Counted from the first letter of the stretch, positions 1 to 8,131 are shown. The stretch: 23,536 nt of DNA from Clostridiales bacterium (GCA_004553575.1 SFLA01000020.1:1-23536), one strand, 5' to 3'. The notes: a model not told the origin generated them from the letters alone. A program made the numbers and translations.

Positions 1-1645
1 TCTTTTCGAACTGCTCGGTTCTTAGATTTATCTGCACTATGCGCTTATAGGACGGAAGCTCGGAGGTCGCCTTGCGAACGTCCTTTACTATACGCTCCTC
101 GGGGTCGCGTATTTTCATACGCTCGACCGCATCGCTGTCAAGGAATATCTCGGCAGCCAGTGCGCGGTCCCCGCCCGATGCGTTTTTGAGCCCGAACACG
201 ACAACTTCCTTTACATACGGTATGCTCTGGATATACTCCTCGATCTCCTCGGGATATACGTTCTTGCCGTTACTGAGCACGATGATGTTCTTTTTGCGCC
301 CGGTGACAATCAGTCTTCCGTACTCGTCGGTCTTGCCGAAATCTCCTGTATGGAACCAACCGTCAACTATTGCGGCAGCCGTCGCCTCGGGGTTCTTGTA
401 ATAACCCTTCATTACGACATCGCCTTTCACGCATATCTCGCCCACGCCGTCGGCGTCCACATCGTCGAACTTAAGCTCGAGACAGGGCAGCAGAACCCCG
501 ACGGTCGAAGGATCGTTGAAATCCTCGCGGTTTGCTGAAACGAGCGGAGAGCATTCGGTTATACCGTAACCGTTAATGAGCGGTATACCGATAGCTTCGA
601 AGAACTGTCCCACCTCGGCGCGGATGGGAGCGCCGCCGCAGACAATTTTAACAAGCCTGCCTCCGAAAGTCTCGTGTATGGTACGGAAGAAGGTGGAACG
701 CTTATCGACTCCGACTTTGCGAAGTCCGTTGCTGGTTGCTATAAGCGCCTTAAGAGCGGCCGCCTTGCCCGTTGACTCTGCATTCTCCCATATCTTTTTA
801 TAAAACACCTCGGCAAATGCGGGCACGAGATAAATGTATGACGGTTTATAAAGCTGAAGGTTGCGAAGCACCGCGCTCATACTGTCGTTTATGCAGATAG
901 TGGCGCGCTTGTGGAGCGATACCAGCAATCCGCAAACCGATTCGTATGTGTGATGATACGGAAGCACCGAAAGACAGCAATCGTACACGGTTGAAACCTG
1001 AAGTCCGTAGTATACCCCGGACACAAGATTATGCTCGGTCAGCATTACTCCCTTGGCAAGCCCGGTGGTGCCGGAAGTGAAAACAAGCATCTTAAGCTCG
1101 TCCGGGTCACTGCGTAAAGCGTCATATGCATGGTTTCCGCCGGAATAGAGATTGCGTCCCTTCTCCAGAAGACGGTCGTACGAAAGGAATTCTCCGTCGT
1201 CTTCTTCGCGGTCAAATCCGATAAAAAACTTTACGTTCGGGAAGTCTGCACGGTTATCTCGAAAGGTCTGCTCGAACTTTTTGGCATAAAACACTATCTC
1301 AGAATCGCCCGAATTGATAACGGTGCGTATTCCGGAATACGGAAGCTCCTTATCGACCGGGCAGAACACGCTATCACTGCAGAGCACTGTGAGATAGGCG
1401 GTAACCCATTTGAAAGAATTCTCACCGATACAGGCGATATGCGTTTTGCCGACACCGAGGGATAATAAACCCGTTCCGAGAAAACGGATATCGTCCGCAA
1501 ATTCGGAATAGGTGACATCACACACTCCGTCGCCCGTTTTGTACCTGAAGGCGATGTTTTCTCCGGACTCGGTCTCGGCAAGTGAAATGAGCTGTTTAAC
1601 AGAAGAAAACGGCTGCACTTTGTAAAGCTCGTATTTTGATTCCAT
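1..1645 (-). CDS. AMP-forming acyl-CoA synthetase (long-chain type), 3' end cut by window
   Basis: Activates a carboxylic acid, probably a fatty acid, to acyl-AMP and then acyl-CoA. I translated about 548 codons from ATG 1643-1645 to the window edge with no stop, so the C-terminus is missing. The adenylate-forming signatures appear in order: the phosphate loop TSGTTGLAKGV (Leu where Pro is usual), GYGITECSP, GWFHTGDFG, and the hinge/lysine region GRKKNIIVLSNGKNVYPEEI. The start is supported by GGAGG shortly upstream of the ATG (antisense CCTCC at 1651-1655). It is a monocistronic leftward gene divergent from pflB, with its own consensus promoter and a repeated GTTAAC element in its short leader. 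No transmembrane segment is evident, so it is probably cytosolic or peripheral. The substrate cannot be fixed from sequence. The family call is firm; chain-length preference is inference. Confidence 0.93.
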   Translation of the reverse strand, partial: MESKYELYKVQPFSSVKQLISLAETESGENIAFRYKTGDGVCDVTYSEFADDIRFLGTGLLSLGVGKTHIACIGENSFKWVTAYLTVLCSDSVFCPVDKELPYSGIRTVINSGDSEIVFYAKKFEQTFRDNRADFPNVKFFIGFDREEDDGEFLSYDRLLEKGRNLYSGGNHAYDALRSDPDELKMLVFTSGTTGLAKGVMLTEHNLVSGVYYGLQVSTVYDCCLSVLPYHHTYESVCGLLVSLHKRATICINDSMSAVLRNLQLYKPSYIYLVPAFAEVFYKKIWENAESTGKAAALKALIATSNGLRKVGVDKRSTFFRTIHETFGGRLVKIVCGGAPIRAEVGQFFEAIGIPLINGYGITECSPLVSANREDFNDPSTVGVLLPCLELKFDDVDADGVGEICVKGDVVMKGYYKNPEATAAAIVDGWFHTGDFGKTDEYGRLIVTGRKKNIIVLSNGKNVYPEEIEEYIQSIPYVKEVVVFGLKNASGGDRALAAEIFLDSDAVERMKIRDPEERIVKDVRKATSELPSYKRIVQINLRTEQFEK

Positions 1646-1661
1646 GCGCACCTCCGTCAAC

Positions 1662-1676
1662 GTTAACGCTGTTAAC
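1662..1676. promoter_or_regulatory. Candidate operator: GTTAAC-N3-GTTAAC in the acyl-CoA synthetase leader
   Basis: GTTAACGCTGTTAAC consists of two identical self-complementary hexamers 9 bp apart. A third diverged copy (GTCAAC, 1656-1661) directly abuts it. The element sits between the predicted transcription start (about 1685) and the ribosome-binding site of the leftward gene, where a bound repressor would act as a roadblock. The regulator is unknown. The assignment is inference from symmetry and position. Confidence 0.45.
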
Positions 1677-1691
1677 CTTATTATTGTTGCT

Positions 1692-1720
1692 AGTATATAA
1701 CAATTATATGCGTTTGTCAA
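1692..1720 (-). promoter_or_regulatory. Sigma-A-type promoter for the acyl-CoA synthetase
   Basis: On the minus strand, TTGACA (1715-1720) and TATACT (1692-1697) are separated by exactly 17 bp. This gives a leader of about 40 nt before the ATG at 1645. Confidence 0.85.
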
Positions 1721-1773
1721 GTTTTATCCTGCATGCTCAGGGTATACCGCCTGCCCGAATCTGCATTTAACCC

Positions 1774-1802
1774 TTGACAAACGGACACGGCCGGGATATA
1801 AT
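1774..1802 (+). promoter_or_regulatory. Consensus sigma-A promoter for pflB-pflA
   Basis: TTGACA (1774-1779), 17-bp spacer, TATAAT (1797-1802): both hexamers match consensus. Transcription should start near 1809, just upstream of the riboswitch, leaving a leader of about 140 nt. Confidence 0.9.
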
Positions 1803-1815
1803 TACTCTAAAGAAG

Positions 1816-1887
1816 GATCTGCGGGGCTGACGGATATGTGAATCAACACAGTGCGTCGCAGGTTAAGATATGCCGACCGTCTGGGCA
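1816..1887 (+). promoter_or_regulatory. ZTP riboswitch (pfl motif) controlling pflB-pflA
   Basis: Senses ZTP/ZMP (AICAR nucleotides), which accumulate when 10-formyl-tetrahydrofolate is short. P1 pairs 1816-1823 with 1857-1864. P2 pairs TGTG 1837-1840 with CACA 1847-1850. P3 pairs TGCC 1871-1874 with GGCA 1884-1887. The hallmark pseudoknot is present: GACGG (1829-1833, within CTGACGGAT) is perfectly complementary to CCGTC (1877-1881, within GACCGTCTGGGCA). The usual form of the motif is GGCGG/CCGCC, so this is a compensated variant; from memory CTGACGG with GACCGTCTGGGCA also occurs in clostridial members. The segment after P2 (GTGCGT) departs from the G/A-rich sequence I expect there. The class was named for its association with pfl genes, matching its position here. 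Confidence 0.9.
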
Positions 1888-1931
1888 GCTCTGTAAACGC
1901 CGTTTTTGCGTTTCCGGAGCCATTTTTGTTT
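1888..1931 (+). terminator. Intrinsic terminator, expression platform of the ZTP riboswitch
   Basis: GCTCTG-T-AAACGC (1888-1900) pairs with GCGTTT-C-CGGAGC (1908-1920) as two 6-bp helices around one mismatch, with a 7-nt loop, followed by CATTTTTGTTT. The left arm begins immediately after P3 of the aptamer. Ligand-stabilised P3/pseudoknot would therefore disfavour it, predicting an ON switch. Confidence 0.8.
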
Positions 1932-1950
1932 CTGGAGGTATTTTAAACAA

Positions 1951-4182
1951 ATGAAATTCGGCGAATGGAACGGCTTTAACGGCGGCGAATGGCAAAGCGG
2001 TATAAATGTACGCGATTTTATCGTGCGTAACTACACTCCGTATACCGGAAGCGAAGATTTTCTTTCCGGAGCGACCGCCCGCACCGAGGCAATGCGCAAA
2101 AGACTGCGCGATCTGCTGGAGGAGGAGCGTAAAAACGGAGGAGTGCTCGATATCGATACCGAAACGGTATCCTCGGTCTGCGCCTACAAGCCGGGATACG
2201 TGGATAAAGACAACGAACTGATAGTCGGACTCCAGACCGATGCACCGCTTAAACGCGGTGTGCATCCGTTCGGCGGGATAAGAATGGCGCGTGCCGCCTG
2301 CAGCGCATACGGCTATACTCTTTCACAGCGGATAGAAGACTTTTTTACCTACCGTACCACACATAACGACGGCGTTTTCAGAGTATACACCGACGAAATG
2401 AAGGCGGCTCGCCACTGCGCTCTTCTTACCGGACTTCCCGACGCATACGGCCGCGGAAGAATTATCGGCGATTACCGCAGGGTAGCGCTTTACGGACTCG
2501 ATGTGCTTATAAATGAAAAGCAGAAGGACAAAGCGGCGCTCGCGGGAAACGATATGACGGTTGACAACATACGTCTCGAGGAGGAGCTGTTCGAGCAGAT
2601 AGCTTTTCTGAAAAAACTCGGCGAAATGGCATCCTCCTACGGCTGCGACATATCCCGTCCCGCCTCCGACACCCGCGAGGCGATACAATGGACCTATTTC
2701 GCATATCTCGCGGCGAACAAAGAACAGAACGGCGCTGCAATGTCCTTCGGACGCACCTCAACCTTCTTCGATATTTATGCGGAGCGCGACCTCAGAAACG
2801 GCAGATATGACGAAAGCGGTATTCAGGAGCTGTTCGACGATCTCGTGATAAAGCTCAGGCTCGCACGCCACCTGCGCACGCCCGAATACAACGAGCTGTT
2901 CGGCGGCGACCCGATGTGGATAACCGAAAGTATCGGCGGCACCGGCGAAGACAACCGGACCTTAGTCACAAAATCCTCATACCGCATGCTCAACACCCTA
3001 TACAATCTCGGGCCTGCTCCCGAGCCCAACCTTACCGTGCTTTGGAGCTCAAGGCTGCCTCTGTCCTTCAAGCGCTTCTGCGCAAAAGTATCGGTCGATA
3101 CGGACGCGATACAGTACGAGAACGACGATCTTATGCGCGGTATATACGGCGACGATTATGCAATAGCCTGCTGTGTTTCGGCTATGAAGGTCGGAAAGCA
3201 GATGCAGTTTTTCGGAGCCCGCGCCAATCTGGCAAAGCTGCTGCTGTTGGCTCTTAACGGCGGCACCGACAGCACGTCGGGAACCGTAATCGGTCCGCAG
3301 ATGCCCGTTATCGGCGGCGATGTTCTTTGCTGGAATGAGGTGAAGGAGCGGTTCGGAATATACCTTTCGTGGCTGTGCCGTCTGTATGTCAACACCATGA
3401 ACAGTATCCATTATATGCACGATAAGTATGCCTACGAAAAAACCCAGATGGCGCTCCACGACACGCAGGTCGAGCGTATGATGGCGTTCGGGGTTGCGGG
3501 TCTTTCGGTGCTGGCGGATTCGCTTTCCGCAATAAAATACGCGAAAGTATCTCCTGTGCGTGACGAATCCGGACTTATTTCGGATTTCGTTACCGAAGGC
3601 GATTTCCCCAAGTTCGGCAACGACGATGACCGAGTTGATTCGATAGCGCACGATATACTTCACGATGTTCACGAGGAGCTTAAAAAGACTCCCGCTTACC
3701 GGGGAGCAAAACATACGCTTTCGGCACTTACCATTACCTCCAACGTAATGTACGGAAAAAAGACCGGAGCGACTCCGGACGGCAGGAAAAAGGGCGAGCC
3801 GTTTGCACCCGGCGCCAACCCGATGCACAACCGCGAGTCCTGCGGGGCGGCTGCATCGCTGAATTCGGTTTCGAAGCTTTCCTACTGCGACGCGCAGGAC
3901 GGAATATCCAATACCTTTTCCATTATTCCCGATGCGATCGGCAGAACGGCTGACGAACGCGTTTCCAACCTTGTCGACCTGCTTGACGGTTATTTCGGAA
4001 ACGGCGCGCACCACCTTAACGTAAACGTAATGAACCGCGATACCCTTCTCGATGCCTACGATCACCCTGAAAAGTATCCTAATCTGACCATAAGAGTCTC
4101 GGGCTATGCGGTCAACTTCGCGAAGCTTTCGCGCGAGCAGCAGCGGGAGGTGATTATGCGCACCTTCCACACATCGGTATGA
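1951..4182 (+). CDS. pflB: Formate acetyltransferase (pyruvate formate-lyase)
   Basis: Cytosolic glycyl-radical enzyme converting pyruvate and CoA to acetyl-CoA and formate under anoxia. The protein is 743 aa (E. coli PflB is 760). The paired active-site cysteines are Cys407-Cys408 in IACCVSAM. The radical glycine is Gly718 in RVSGYAV, near the C-terminus as expected. I chose ATG 1951 because GGAGG lies at 1934-1938. An upstream in-frame ATG at 1906 falls inside the terminator hairpin and lacks a ribosome-binding site. The stop overlaps the pflA start by ATGA, so the enzyme and its activase are translationally coupled. Expression is probably gated by the ZTP riboswitch and terminator upstream, tying formate production to folate one-carbon status. 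Confidence 0.98.
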   Translation: MKFGEWNGFNGGEWQSGINVRDFIVRNYTPYTGSEDFLSGATARTEAMRKRLRDLLEEERKNGGVLDIDTETVSSVCAYKPGYVDKDNELIVGLQTDAPLKRGVHPFGGIRMARAACSAYGYTLSQRIEDFFTYRTTHNDGVFRVYTDEMKAARHCALLTGLPDAYGRGRIIGDYRRVALYGLDVLINEKQKDKAALAGNDMTVDNIRLEEELFEQIAFLKKLGEMASSYGCDISRPASDTREAIQWTYFAYLAANKEQNGAAMSFGRTSTFFDIYAERDLRNGRYDESGIQELFDDLVIKLRLARHLRTPEYNELFGGDPMWITESIGGTGEDNRTLVTKSSYRMLNTLYNLGPAPEPNLTVLWSSRLPLSFKRFCAKVSVDTDAIQYENDDLMRGIYGDDYAIACCVSAMKVGKQMQFFGARANLAKLLLLALNGGTDSTSGTVIGPQMPVIGGDVLCWNEVKERFGIYLSWLCRLYVNTMNSIHYMHDKYAYEKTQMALHDTQVERMMAFGVAGLSVLADSLSAIKYAKVSPVRDESGLISDFVTEGDFPKFGNDDDRVDSIAHDILHDVHEELKKTPAYRGAKHTLSALTITSNVMYGKKTGATPDGRKKGEPFAPGANPMHNRESCGAAASLNSVSKLSYCDAQDGISNTFSIIPDAIGRTADERVSNLVDLLDGYFGNGAHHLNVNVMNRDTLLDAYDHPEKYPNLTIRVSGYAVNFAKLSREQQREVIMRTFHTSV

Positions 4183-4886
4183 GCACCGGACGGATACATT
4201 CGATACAGAGTTTCGGTACGGTTGACGGACCGGGTGTACGGGCGGTAGTCTTTATGCAGGGCTGTCCGCTTCGCTGCGTCTGCTGTCACAACCCCGAAAC
4301 ATGGTCTTTTTCGGGCGGCGAAGAAACGACGGCGGAACAGCTTTGCGCAAGACTGCTCAGGTACCGCGGCTACTTCGGCACTCGCGGAGGAGTAACCGTA
4401 TCCGGAGGCGAGCCGCTTTTGCAGGCGGAATTCGTACGCGGGCTGTTTGCTCTGCTTAAAAGACACGGTATAAATACCGCGCTCGATACCTCCGGCTGCA
4501 CACCTGAAAAGGCCGAGACACTGCTGGAAGTGACCGATCTTGTTCTTCTTGATATCAAATACACCGACCCGGACAGTTACCTCAGATACACCGGCTGCAA
4601 AATGGAAAAGCCGCTTCGGTTTTTGGAGCTCGCACAGCGCACCGGTACGCCGGTATGGATACGTCAGGTAATAATTCCGGGACTGAACGACACCGAAGAA
4701 TCTGCAAAACGGCTTGCACAACTGAAAAAAGATTTCGGATGCATCGAACGCATCGAGCTTCTTCCGTTCCGCAAGCTTTGCACGGAAAAATACCTCTCAA
4801 TGGGAATACCCTTTCCTCTCGAGAACACACCGGAGCCTGCCTCGGAGCTTATGGAGCGGCTGAAAACGGCAGCAGACGCGGACTGA
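4179..4886 (+). CDS. pflA: Pyruvate formate-lyase activating enzyme (radical SAM)
   Basis: Radical SAM activase that uses a [4Fe-4S] cluster and S-adenosylmethionine to abstract hydrogen from the PflB glycine (Gly718 here). It is 235 aa, normal for the family. The cluster motif CX3CX2C is Cys29, Cys33, Cys36 in GCPLRCVCCHN. The residue before the last cysteine is Cys35, where many homologues have Tyr or Phe. The N-terminal GRIHSIQSFGTVDGPGVR stretch and the GGEP motif (SGGEPLLQ, the SAM-binding turn) are intact. It starts inside the pflB stop (ATGA, 4179-4182), so it is the second gene of a two-gene operon. Confidence 0.97.
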   Translation: MSTGRIHSIQSFGTVDGPGVRAVVFMQGCPLRCVCCHNPETWSFSGGEETTAEQLCARLLRYRGYFGTRGGVTVSGGEPLLQAEFVRGLFALLKRHGINTALDTSGCTPEKAETLLEVTDLVLLDIKYTDPDSYLRYTGCKMEKPLRFLELAQRTGTPVWIRQVIIPGLNDTEESAKRLAQLKKDFGCIERIELLPFRKLCTEKYLSMGIPFPLENTPEPASELMERLKTAADAD

Positions 4887-4944
4887 TCCGCAAAAGCCCG
4901 GTCTTACGCTCTTGAATAACGGTCTAAGGCGGCGCCCCGGACTG

Positions 4945-4971
4945 CGGCTGAACGGAGCTATCCGTTCGCCG
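4945..4971 (+). other. Strong hairpin after pflA, possible mRNA 3' end or processing site
   Basis: CGGC-(T)-GAACGGA (4945-4956) pairs with TCCGTTC-GCCG (4961-4971): 11 bp with one bulged T and a GCTA loop. No T-run follows on either strand, so it is not a standard intrinsic terminator. It could mark the 3' end of the pfl transcript or protect it. Confidence 0.4.
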
Positions 4972-4995
4972 TGTATGTATTATCGGTAGACGGTA

Positions 4996-5037
4996 GGTGA
5001 CAAAGTCACCGACATTACCGTGATAAATATTTATAAT
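4996..5037 (+). promoter_or_regulatory. Promoter of the superoxide reductase gene with overlapping palindromic operator
   Basis: TATAAT at 5032-5037 with CCGACA at 5009-5014 (17-bp spacer, 4/6 match) is the likely promoter. A perfect palindrome, GGTGACAAAGTCACC (4996-5010, 6-bp arms, AAA centre), runs into the -35 box. The AT-rich palindrome ATAAATATTTAT (5023-5034) overlaps the -10. Both are placed where a repressor would block RNA polymerase. Regulator identity is unknown. Confidence 0.6.
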
Positions 5038-5064
5038 AACAAAAAAACGAAGGGAGAAACAAAA

Positions 5065-5451
5065 ATGGAAATTAAGTTTTACGTCTGCCCCACCTGCGGA
5101 AACATAGTTGCGAAGGTAACCGACAGCGGCGTGCCCGTATTCTGCTGCGGGAAGAAGATGGAGGAGCTTATCCCCAATACAGTTGAGGCTTCTGCCGAAA
5201 AGCACCTCCCCGTTATCAAAAGAGAAGGCAACAAGGTTACGGTTACCGTCGGTTCCGTAGCACATCCTATGGCGGCTGAGCACCATATCGCCTGGATAGT
5301 GCTGCGCACCAAGACCGGGAACCAGCGCAAGGAGCTTGCCGTAGGCTCCGCGCCCGAGGCATGCTTTTCGGTTTGCGAGGGCGACGAGGTAACAGAAGCC
5401 TACGCATACTGCAATCTGCATGGTCTGTGGAAGAGCGCAGCCGATAACTGA
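5065..5451 (+). CDS. dfx: Desulfoferrodoxin (two-iron superoxide reductase)
   Basis: Reduces superoxide to hydrogen peroxide without making O2, an oxygen defence typical of anaerobes. The protein is 128 aa and has both domains of the 2Fe class. The N-terminal desulforedoxin-like centre I has ligands Cys8, Cys11, Cys27 and Cys28. The catalytic centre II has His47 (in EKHLP with Glu45 and Lys46), His67, His73 or His74, Cys116 and His119 (CNLHG). ATG 5065 follows AGGGAG at 5051-5056; an in-frame ATG at 5020 lies upstream of the -10 and is rejected. It stands alone between its own promoter and a strong terminator. Context fits protection of the oxygen-sensitive glycyl-radical PflB next door. Confidence 0.96.
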   Translation: MEIKFYVCPTCGNIVAKVTDSGVPVFCCGKKMEELIPNTVEASAEKHLPVIKREGNKVTVTVGSVAHPMAAEHHIAWIVLRTKTGNQRKELAVGSAPEACFSVCEGDEVTEAYAYCNLHGLWKSAADN

Positions 5452-5506
5452 TCCCCGAATAACACGAACGCGGGCATGTTCCGCTTTGAAGCATACCCGC
5501 CTAAAC

Positions 5507-5543
5507 AAAAATCCGCCGCAGATTCGTCTGCGGCGGATTTTTT
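5507..5543. terminator. Bidirectional intrinsic terminator between dfx and the CBS gene
   Basis: A 16-bp perfect stem (5507-5522 with 5527-5542) is capped by a TTCG tetraloop. It is flanked by an A-run on the left and a T-run on the right, so it can stop both the rightward dfx transcript and the leftward CBS-gene transcript. Confidence 0.93.
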
Positions 5544-5564
5544 GATATATCCGTAAATTGTGTA

Positions 5565-5972
5565 TCAGCTTTTCAGATATGTATCGGCGAAGAAACCGAT
5601 CACGTTTTTACGGGTAACGATACCCACGAACATTCCCCGGTCGTCGATAACCGGTAAAAAGTTCTGGTCGCGCACCTTCATAAGCAGCTCCTCAGGTGTG
5701 GCTCCGATACCGATCGGCGGATTCCATCCGTCGCGAAGTATGTCCCGCACCAGTACCTTTTCCTGGCTTTTCATATCCGGCTCGCCGCGGCGAATCATGT
5801 CCCAGAGAAAGTCGCCCTCCGTGACAGTTCCTCGGTATCTTCCGTCATGATCTATAACCGGAAGCGCGGTATATCCGTGAAACCGCATCTTTTCAAGCCC
5901 CTGTCTCAGCGTGCTGACATCCTCGACAAAAGCCACACCGCTCTTCGGCGTTAAAAACTGGAACAAATTCAT
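5565..5972 (-). CDS. Stand-alone CBS-pair protein
   Basis: 135-aa soluble protein made almost entirely of two CBS motifs, at about residues 15-60 (GYTALPVIDHDGRYRGTVTEGD) and 75-130 (NFLPVIDDRGMFVGIVTRKN). CBS pairs (Bateman modules) bind adenosine nucleotides and act as energy or second-messenger sensors; no catalytic domain is present. The start follows GGGAGGT, eight bases upstream. It has its own promoter in the 68-bp gap after glnN, but could also receive readthrough from the purA-glnN operon. A nucleotide-sensing partner role for nearby metabolic enzymes is possible but unproven. The bound ligand cannot be read from sequence. Confidence 0.88.
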   Translation of the reverse strand: MNLFQFLTPKSGVAFVEDVSTLRQGLEKMRFHGYTALPVIDHDGRYRGTVTEGDFLWDMIRRGEPDMKSQEKVLVRDILRDGWNPPIGIGATPEELLMKVRDQNFLPVIDDRGMFVGIVTRKNVIGFFADTYLKS

Positions 5973-5994
5973 TGCCCGACCTCCCGTAGCTCAT

Positions 5995-6023
5995 ATTTTA
6001 CCATTCGTATATGAACAAATCAA
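5995..6023 (-). promoter_or_regulatory. Promoter for the CBS-pair gene
   Basis: On the minus strand, TTGATT (6018-6023), 17-bp spacer, TAAAAT (5995-6000). It lies entirely within the glnN-CBS intergenic gap. Confidence 0.7.
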
Positions 6024-6040
6024 GAGGAAAAGGAAAACCC

Positions 6041-8119
6041 TCAGAGCAGCATATCGGTATAATCCGGGAACGGCCAGACCGACTTCGGCAGATATTCCTC
6101 GGCTTCGTCGGAAGCGGAACGCAGCCTGTTCATGCAGGGGATTACAACCGAGGCGAAGAAATCCGCCTTTTCTTTTTTATCGGTAATTCCTTCGGCGTCG
6201 GACAGCAGACCGGACAGCGACTCGCACGCATTGTATATCGCATTGCAGCATTCGTTAAGCCGGTACGCAAGATCCGCTTCCGTGTCGGAGCCGATTCCGG
6301 CGGCAGACTTGGCGGCTGCGGTACTGCACAGGCTTCCGGAACACTCTAAAACCGCCGGCAGTATCTGACGGCGAGCCATGTAAACCATGGTCGAAGCGTC
6401 GATATTGACCGTCTTTGAATACTCGTCGAGCATCACGTCGTAACGGGAATTCATCTCTTTTTCCGTAAGTATGCCGTGCCCGGTTATAAGACGCACGTTT
6501 TTATCGGAAATATAATACGGAAGTGCCTCGGCGGTATTTGAAAGGTCGAGCAACCCTCGCCGGGCAGCCTCGTCCCTCCATTCCGGAGAATAGTTGTTGC
6601 CGTTGTAGATAATACGCTTGTGCTTCGAATACACGTCCGCAATAAGCATATCGGCGGAATCGTTAATATTCTCGCTGCCCTCGAGCAAATCGGCGTACCG
6701 GGAAAGCGCATCCGCAACAATCGTGTTGATAACCGTGTTGGTCATCGCAATCGACATTGACGAGCCGAGCATGCGGAATTCGAATTTGTTTCCGGTAAAC
6801 GCCAGCGGAGAGGTACGGTTACGGTCTTCGCCGTCGTTTGAGAACTGCGGAAGCACATCCACTCCCAGCGGAAGCTTCGCTCGGTTGTCGTCCTCCTTAA
6901 CGCTCTCACCGCTTTCCAGCGAGGCAAGAATGTCGGCTATGCGTTTGCCCAGATATACCGAAATTATCGCCGGAGGCGCTTCAAAGCCGCCGAGACGGCG
7001 GTCATTTCCGGCAGTTGCTGCGGAAATACGCAGCAGATCCTGATAATCGTCCGCACCCTGAATCACCGCGCAGATCATAAGCAGAAACAAGCGGTTGGAG
7101 CGAATGTCACCGTCGCAGTCAAACAGATTCTTTCCGTCCGCGGAAAGCGACCAGTTGTTGTGCTTACCGCTTCCGTTCACAAGATCAAAAGGCTTTTCGG
7201 CGAGCAGACAGCGGAGTCCGTTCTCCTTCGCCGCCTTTTTCATAAGCTCCATCGTGAGCTGATTCTGGTCGGTGGCGCGGTTGCAGTCGGTGTATATCGA
7301 AGCGAGCTCGTGCTGACAGGGTGCCGCCTCGTTATGCTCGGTCTTTACCGGAACTCCGCGAAGCCAAAGCTCGCGGTCTATGGTAGTCATGAAGTTTTTA
7401 ACCTTAAACGGTATTGCCCCGAAATAGTGGTCGTCCAGCTCCTGTCCCTTCGGCGCGGGAGCTCCGAACAAAGTCTTTCCGGTAACCTTAAGATCGTCAC
7501 GACGGTGATAAACATCCTCGTCCACAAGGAAGTATTCCTGCTCGCTTCCGACCATCGGAACCACCCGACGGGGATTAAGCCCGAACAGACGCAACAGCCG
7601 CTTTGCCTCGCGGTCAATAAGCTGCATTGACCGGAGCAGCGGCGTCTTGCGGTCGAGACACTCGCCGCCGTATGAAATGAAGGCGGATGGTATGTACAGC
7701 GTGTCGTTCATTATGAACGCGTCGGAGGTCGGATCCCACGCGGTGCAGCCGCGTGCCTCAAAGGTCGCGCGAAGTCCGCCCGACGGGAACGAAGAAGCGT
7801 CCGGCTCGCTGGTGATAAGCTCCTTTCCGGAGAAATCGAATATAATCCTGCCCGTAGTCTTCTCTGTCGTAACAAAAGAATCGTGTTTTTCGGCGGTGAT
7901 TCCGGTCATGGGCTGGAACCAGTGGGTAAAGTGGGTTGCGCCGTTTTCTATTGCCCAGTCCTTCATCGCGGAAGCGACAGTATTCGCAAGCGTTATATCA
8001 AGCGATCTGCCGTTCTCTATTGTCTCCTGAAGACGGGCATACGCCTCCGGCGGGAGAGTGCGCCTGCGTGCGTCATCGTTGAATACAAGTCTGCCGAAAT
8101 AATCGCTAACTCTTTCCAT
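6041..8119 (-). CDS. glnN: Glutamine synthetase type III
   Basis: Cytosolic enzyme making glutamine from glutamate, ammonia and ATP. At 692 aa it is the size of GSIII (about 700), far larger than GSI or GSII. GSIII hallmarks are clear: THWFQPMTG and AEKHDSF near residues 65-82, FEARGCTAWDPTS, the metal/substrate-binding segment VGSEQEYFLVD, KTEHNEAAPCQHE, and NGSGKHNNWSLS. It starts 12 bp after the stop of the DUF1846 gene, with a modest GAGGG ribosome-binding site, as last gene of the HAD-purA-DUF1846-glnN operon. Glutamine is the nitrogen donor for early purine synthesis, which fits co-transcription with purA. I saw no GlnR-like site; regulation probably follows the operon promoter at 11617-11645. 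Confidence 0.97.
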   Translation of the reverse strand: MERVSDYFGRLVFNDDARRRTLPPEAYARLQETIENGRSLDITLANTVASAMKDWAIENGATHFTHWFQPMTGITAEKHDSFVTTEKTTGRIIFDFSGKELITSEPDASSFPSGGLRATFEARGCTAWDPTSDAFIMNDTLYIPSAFISYGGECLDRKTPLLRSMQLIDREAKRLLRLFGLNPRRVVPMVGSEQEYFLVDEDVYHRRDDLKVTGKTLFGAPAPKGQELDDHYFGAIPFKVKNFMTTIDRELWLRGVPVKTEHNEAAPCQHELASIYTDCNRATDQNQLTMELMKKAAKENGLRCLLAEKPFDLVNGSGKHNNWSLSADGKNLFDCDGDIRSNRLFLLMICAVIQGADDYQDLLRISAATAGNDRRLGGFEAPPAIISVYLGKRIADILASLESGESVKEDDNRAKLPLGVDVLPQFSNDGEDRNRTSPLAFTGNKFEFRMLGSSMSIAMTNTVINTIVADALSRYADLLEGSENINDSADMLIADVYSKHKRIIYNGNNYSPEWRDEAARRGLLDLSNTAEALPYYISDKNVRLITGHGILTEKEMNSRYDVMLDEYSKTVNIDASTMVYMARRQILPAVLECSGSLCSTAAAKSAAGIGSDTEADLAYRLNECCNAIYNACESLSGLLSDAEGITDKKEKADFFASVVIPCMNRLRSASDEAEEYLPKSVWPFPDYTDMLL

Positions 8120-8131
8120 TATATCCGCCCT

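Noticed and set aside
1906..1950. 15-residue N-terminal extension of pflB from ATG 1906
   Set aside because: The ATG is inside the riboswitch terminator hairpin without a Shine-Dalgarno; ATG 1951 has GGAGG and matches family length.
3049..4170. 373-codon open frame antisense to pflB
   Set aside because: Exact antisense of a well-conserved gene, no family motif, and a composition typical of an antisense shadow in a GC-rich gene.
4945..4971. Calling this hairpin a rho-independent terminator of pflB-pflA
   Set aside because: No T-run follows on either strand; kept only as a structured element.
5021..5037. PerR box upstream of the superoxide reductase
   Set aside because: By hand only about 9 of 14 positions fit the TTATAAT-N-ATTATAA consensus; not enough to name the regulator.
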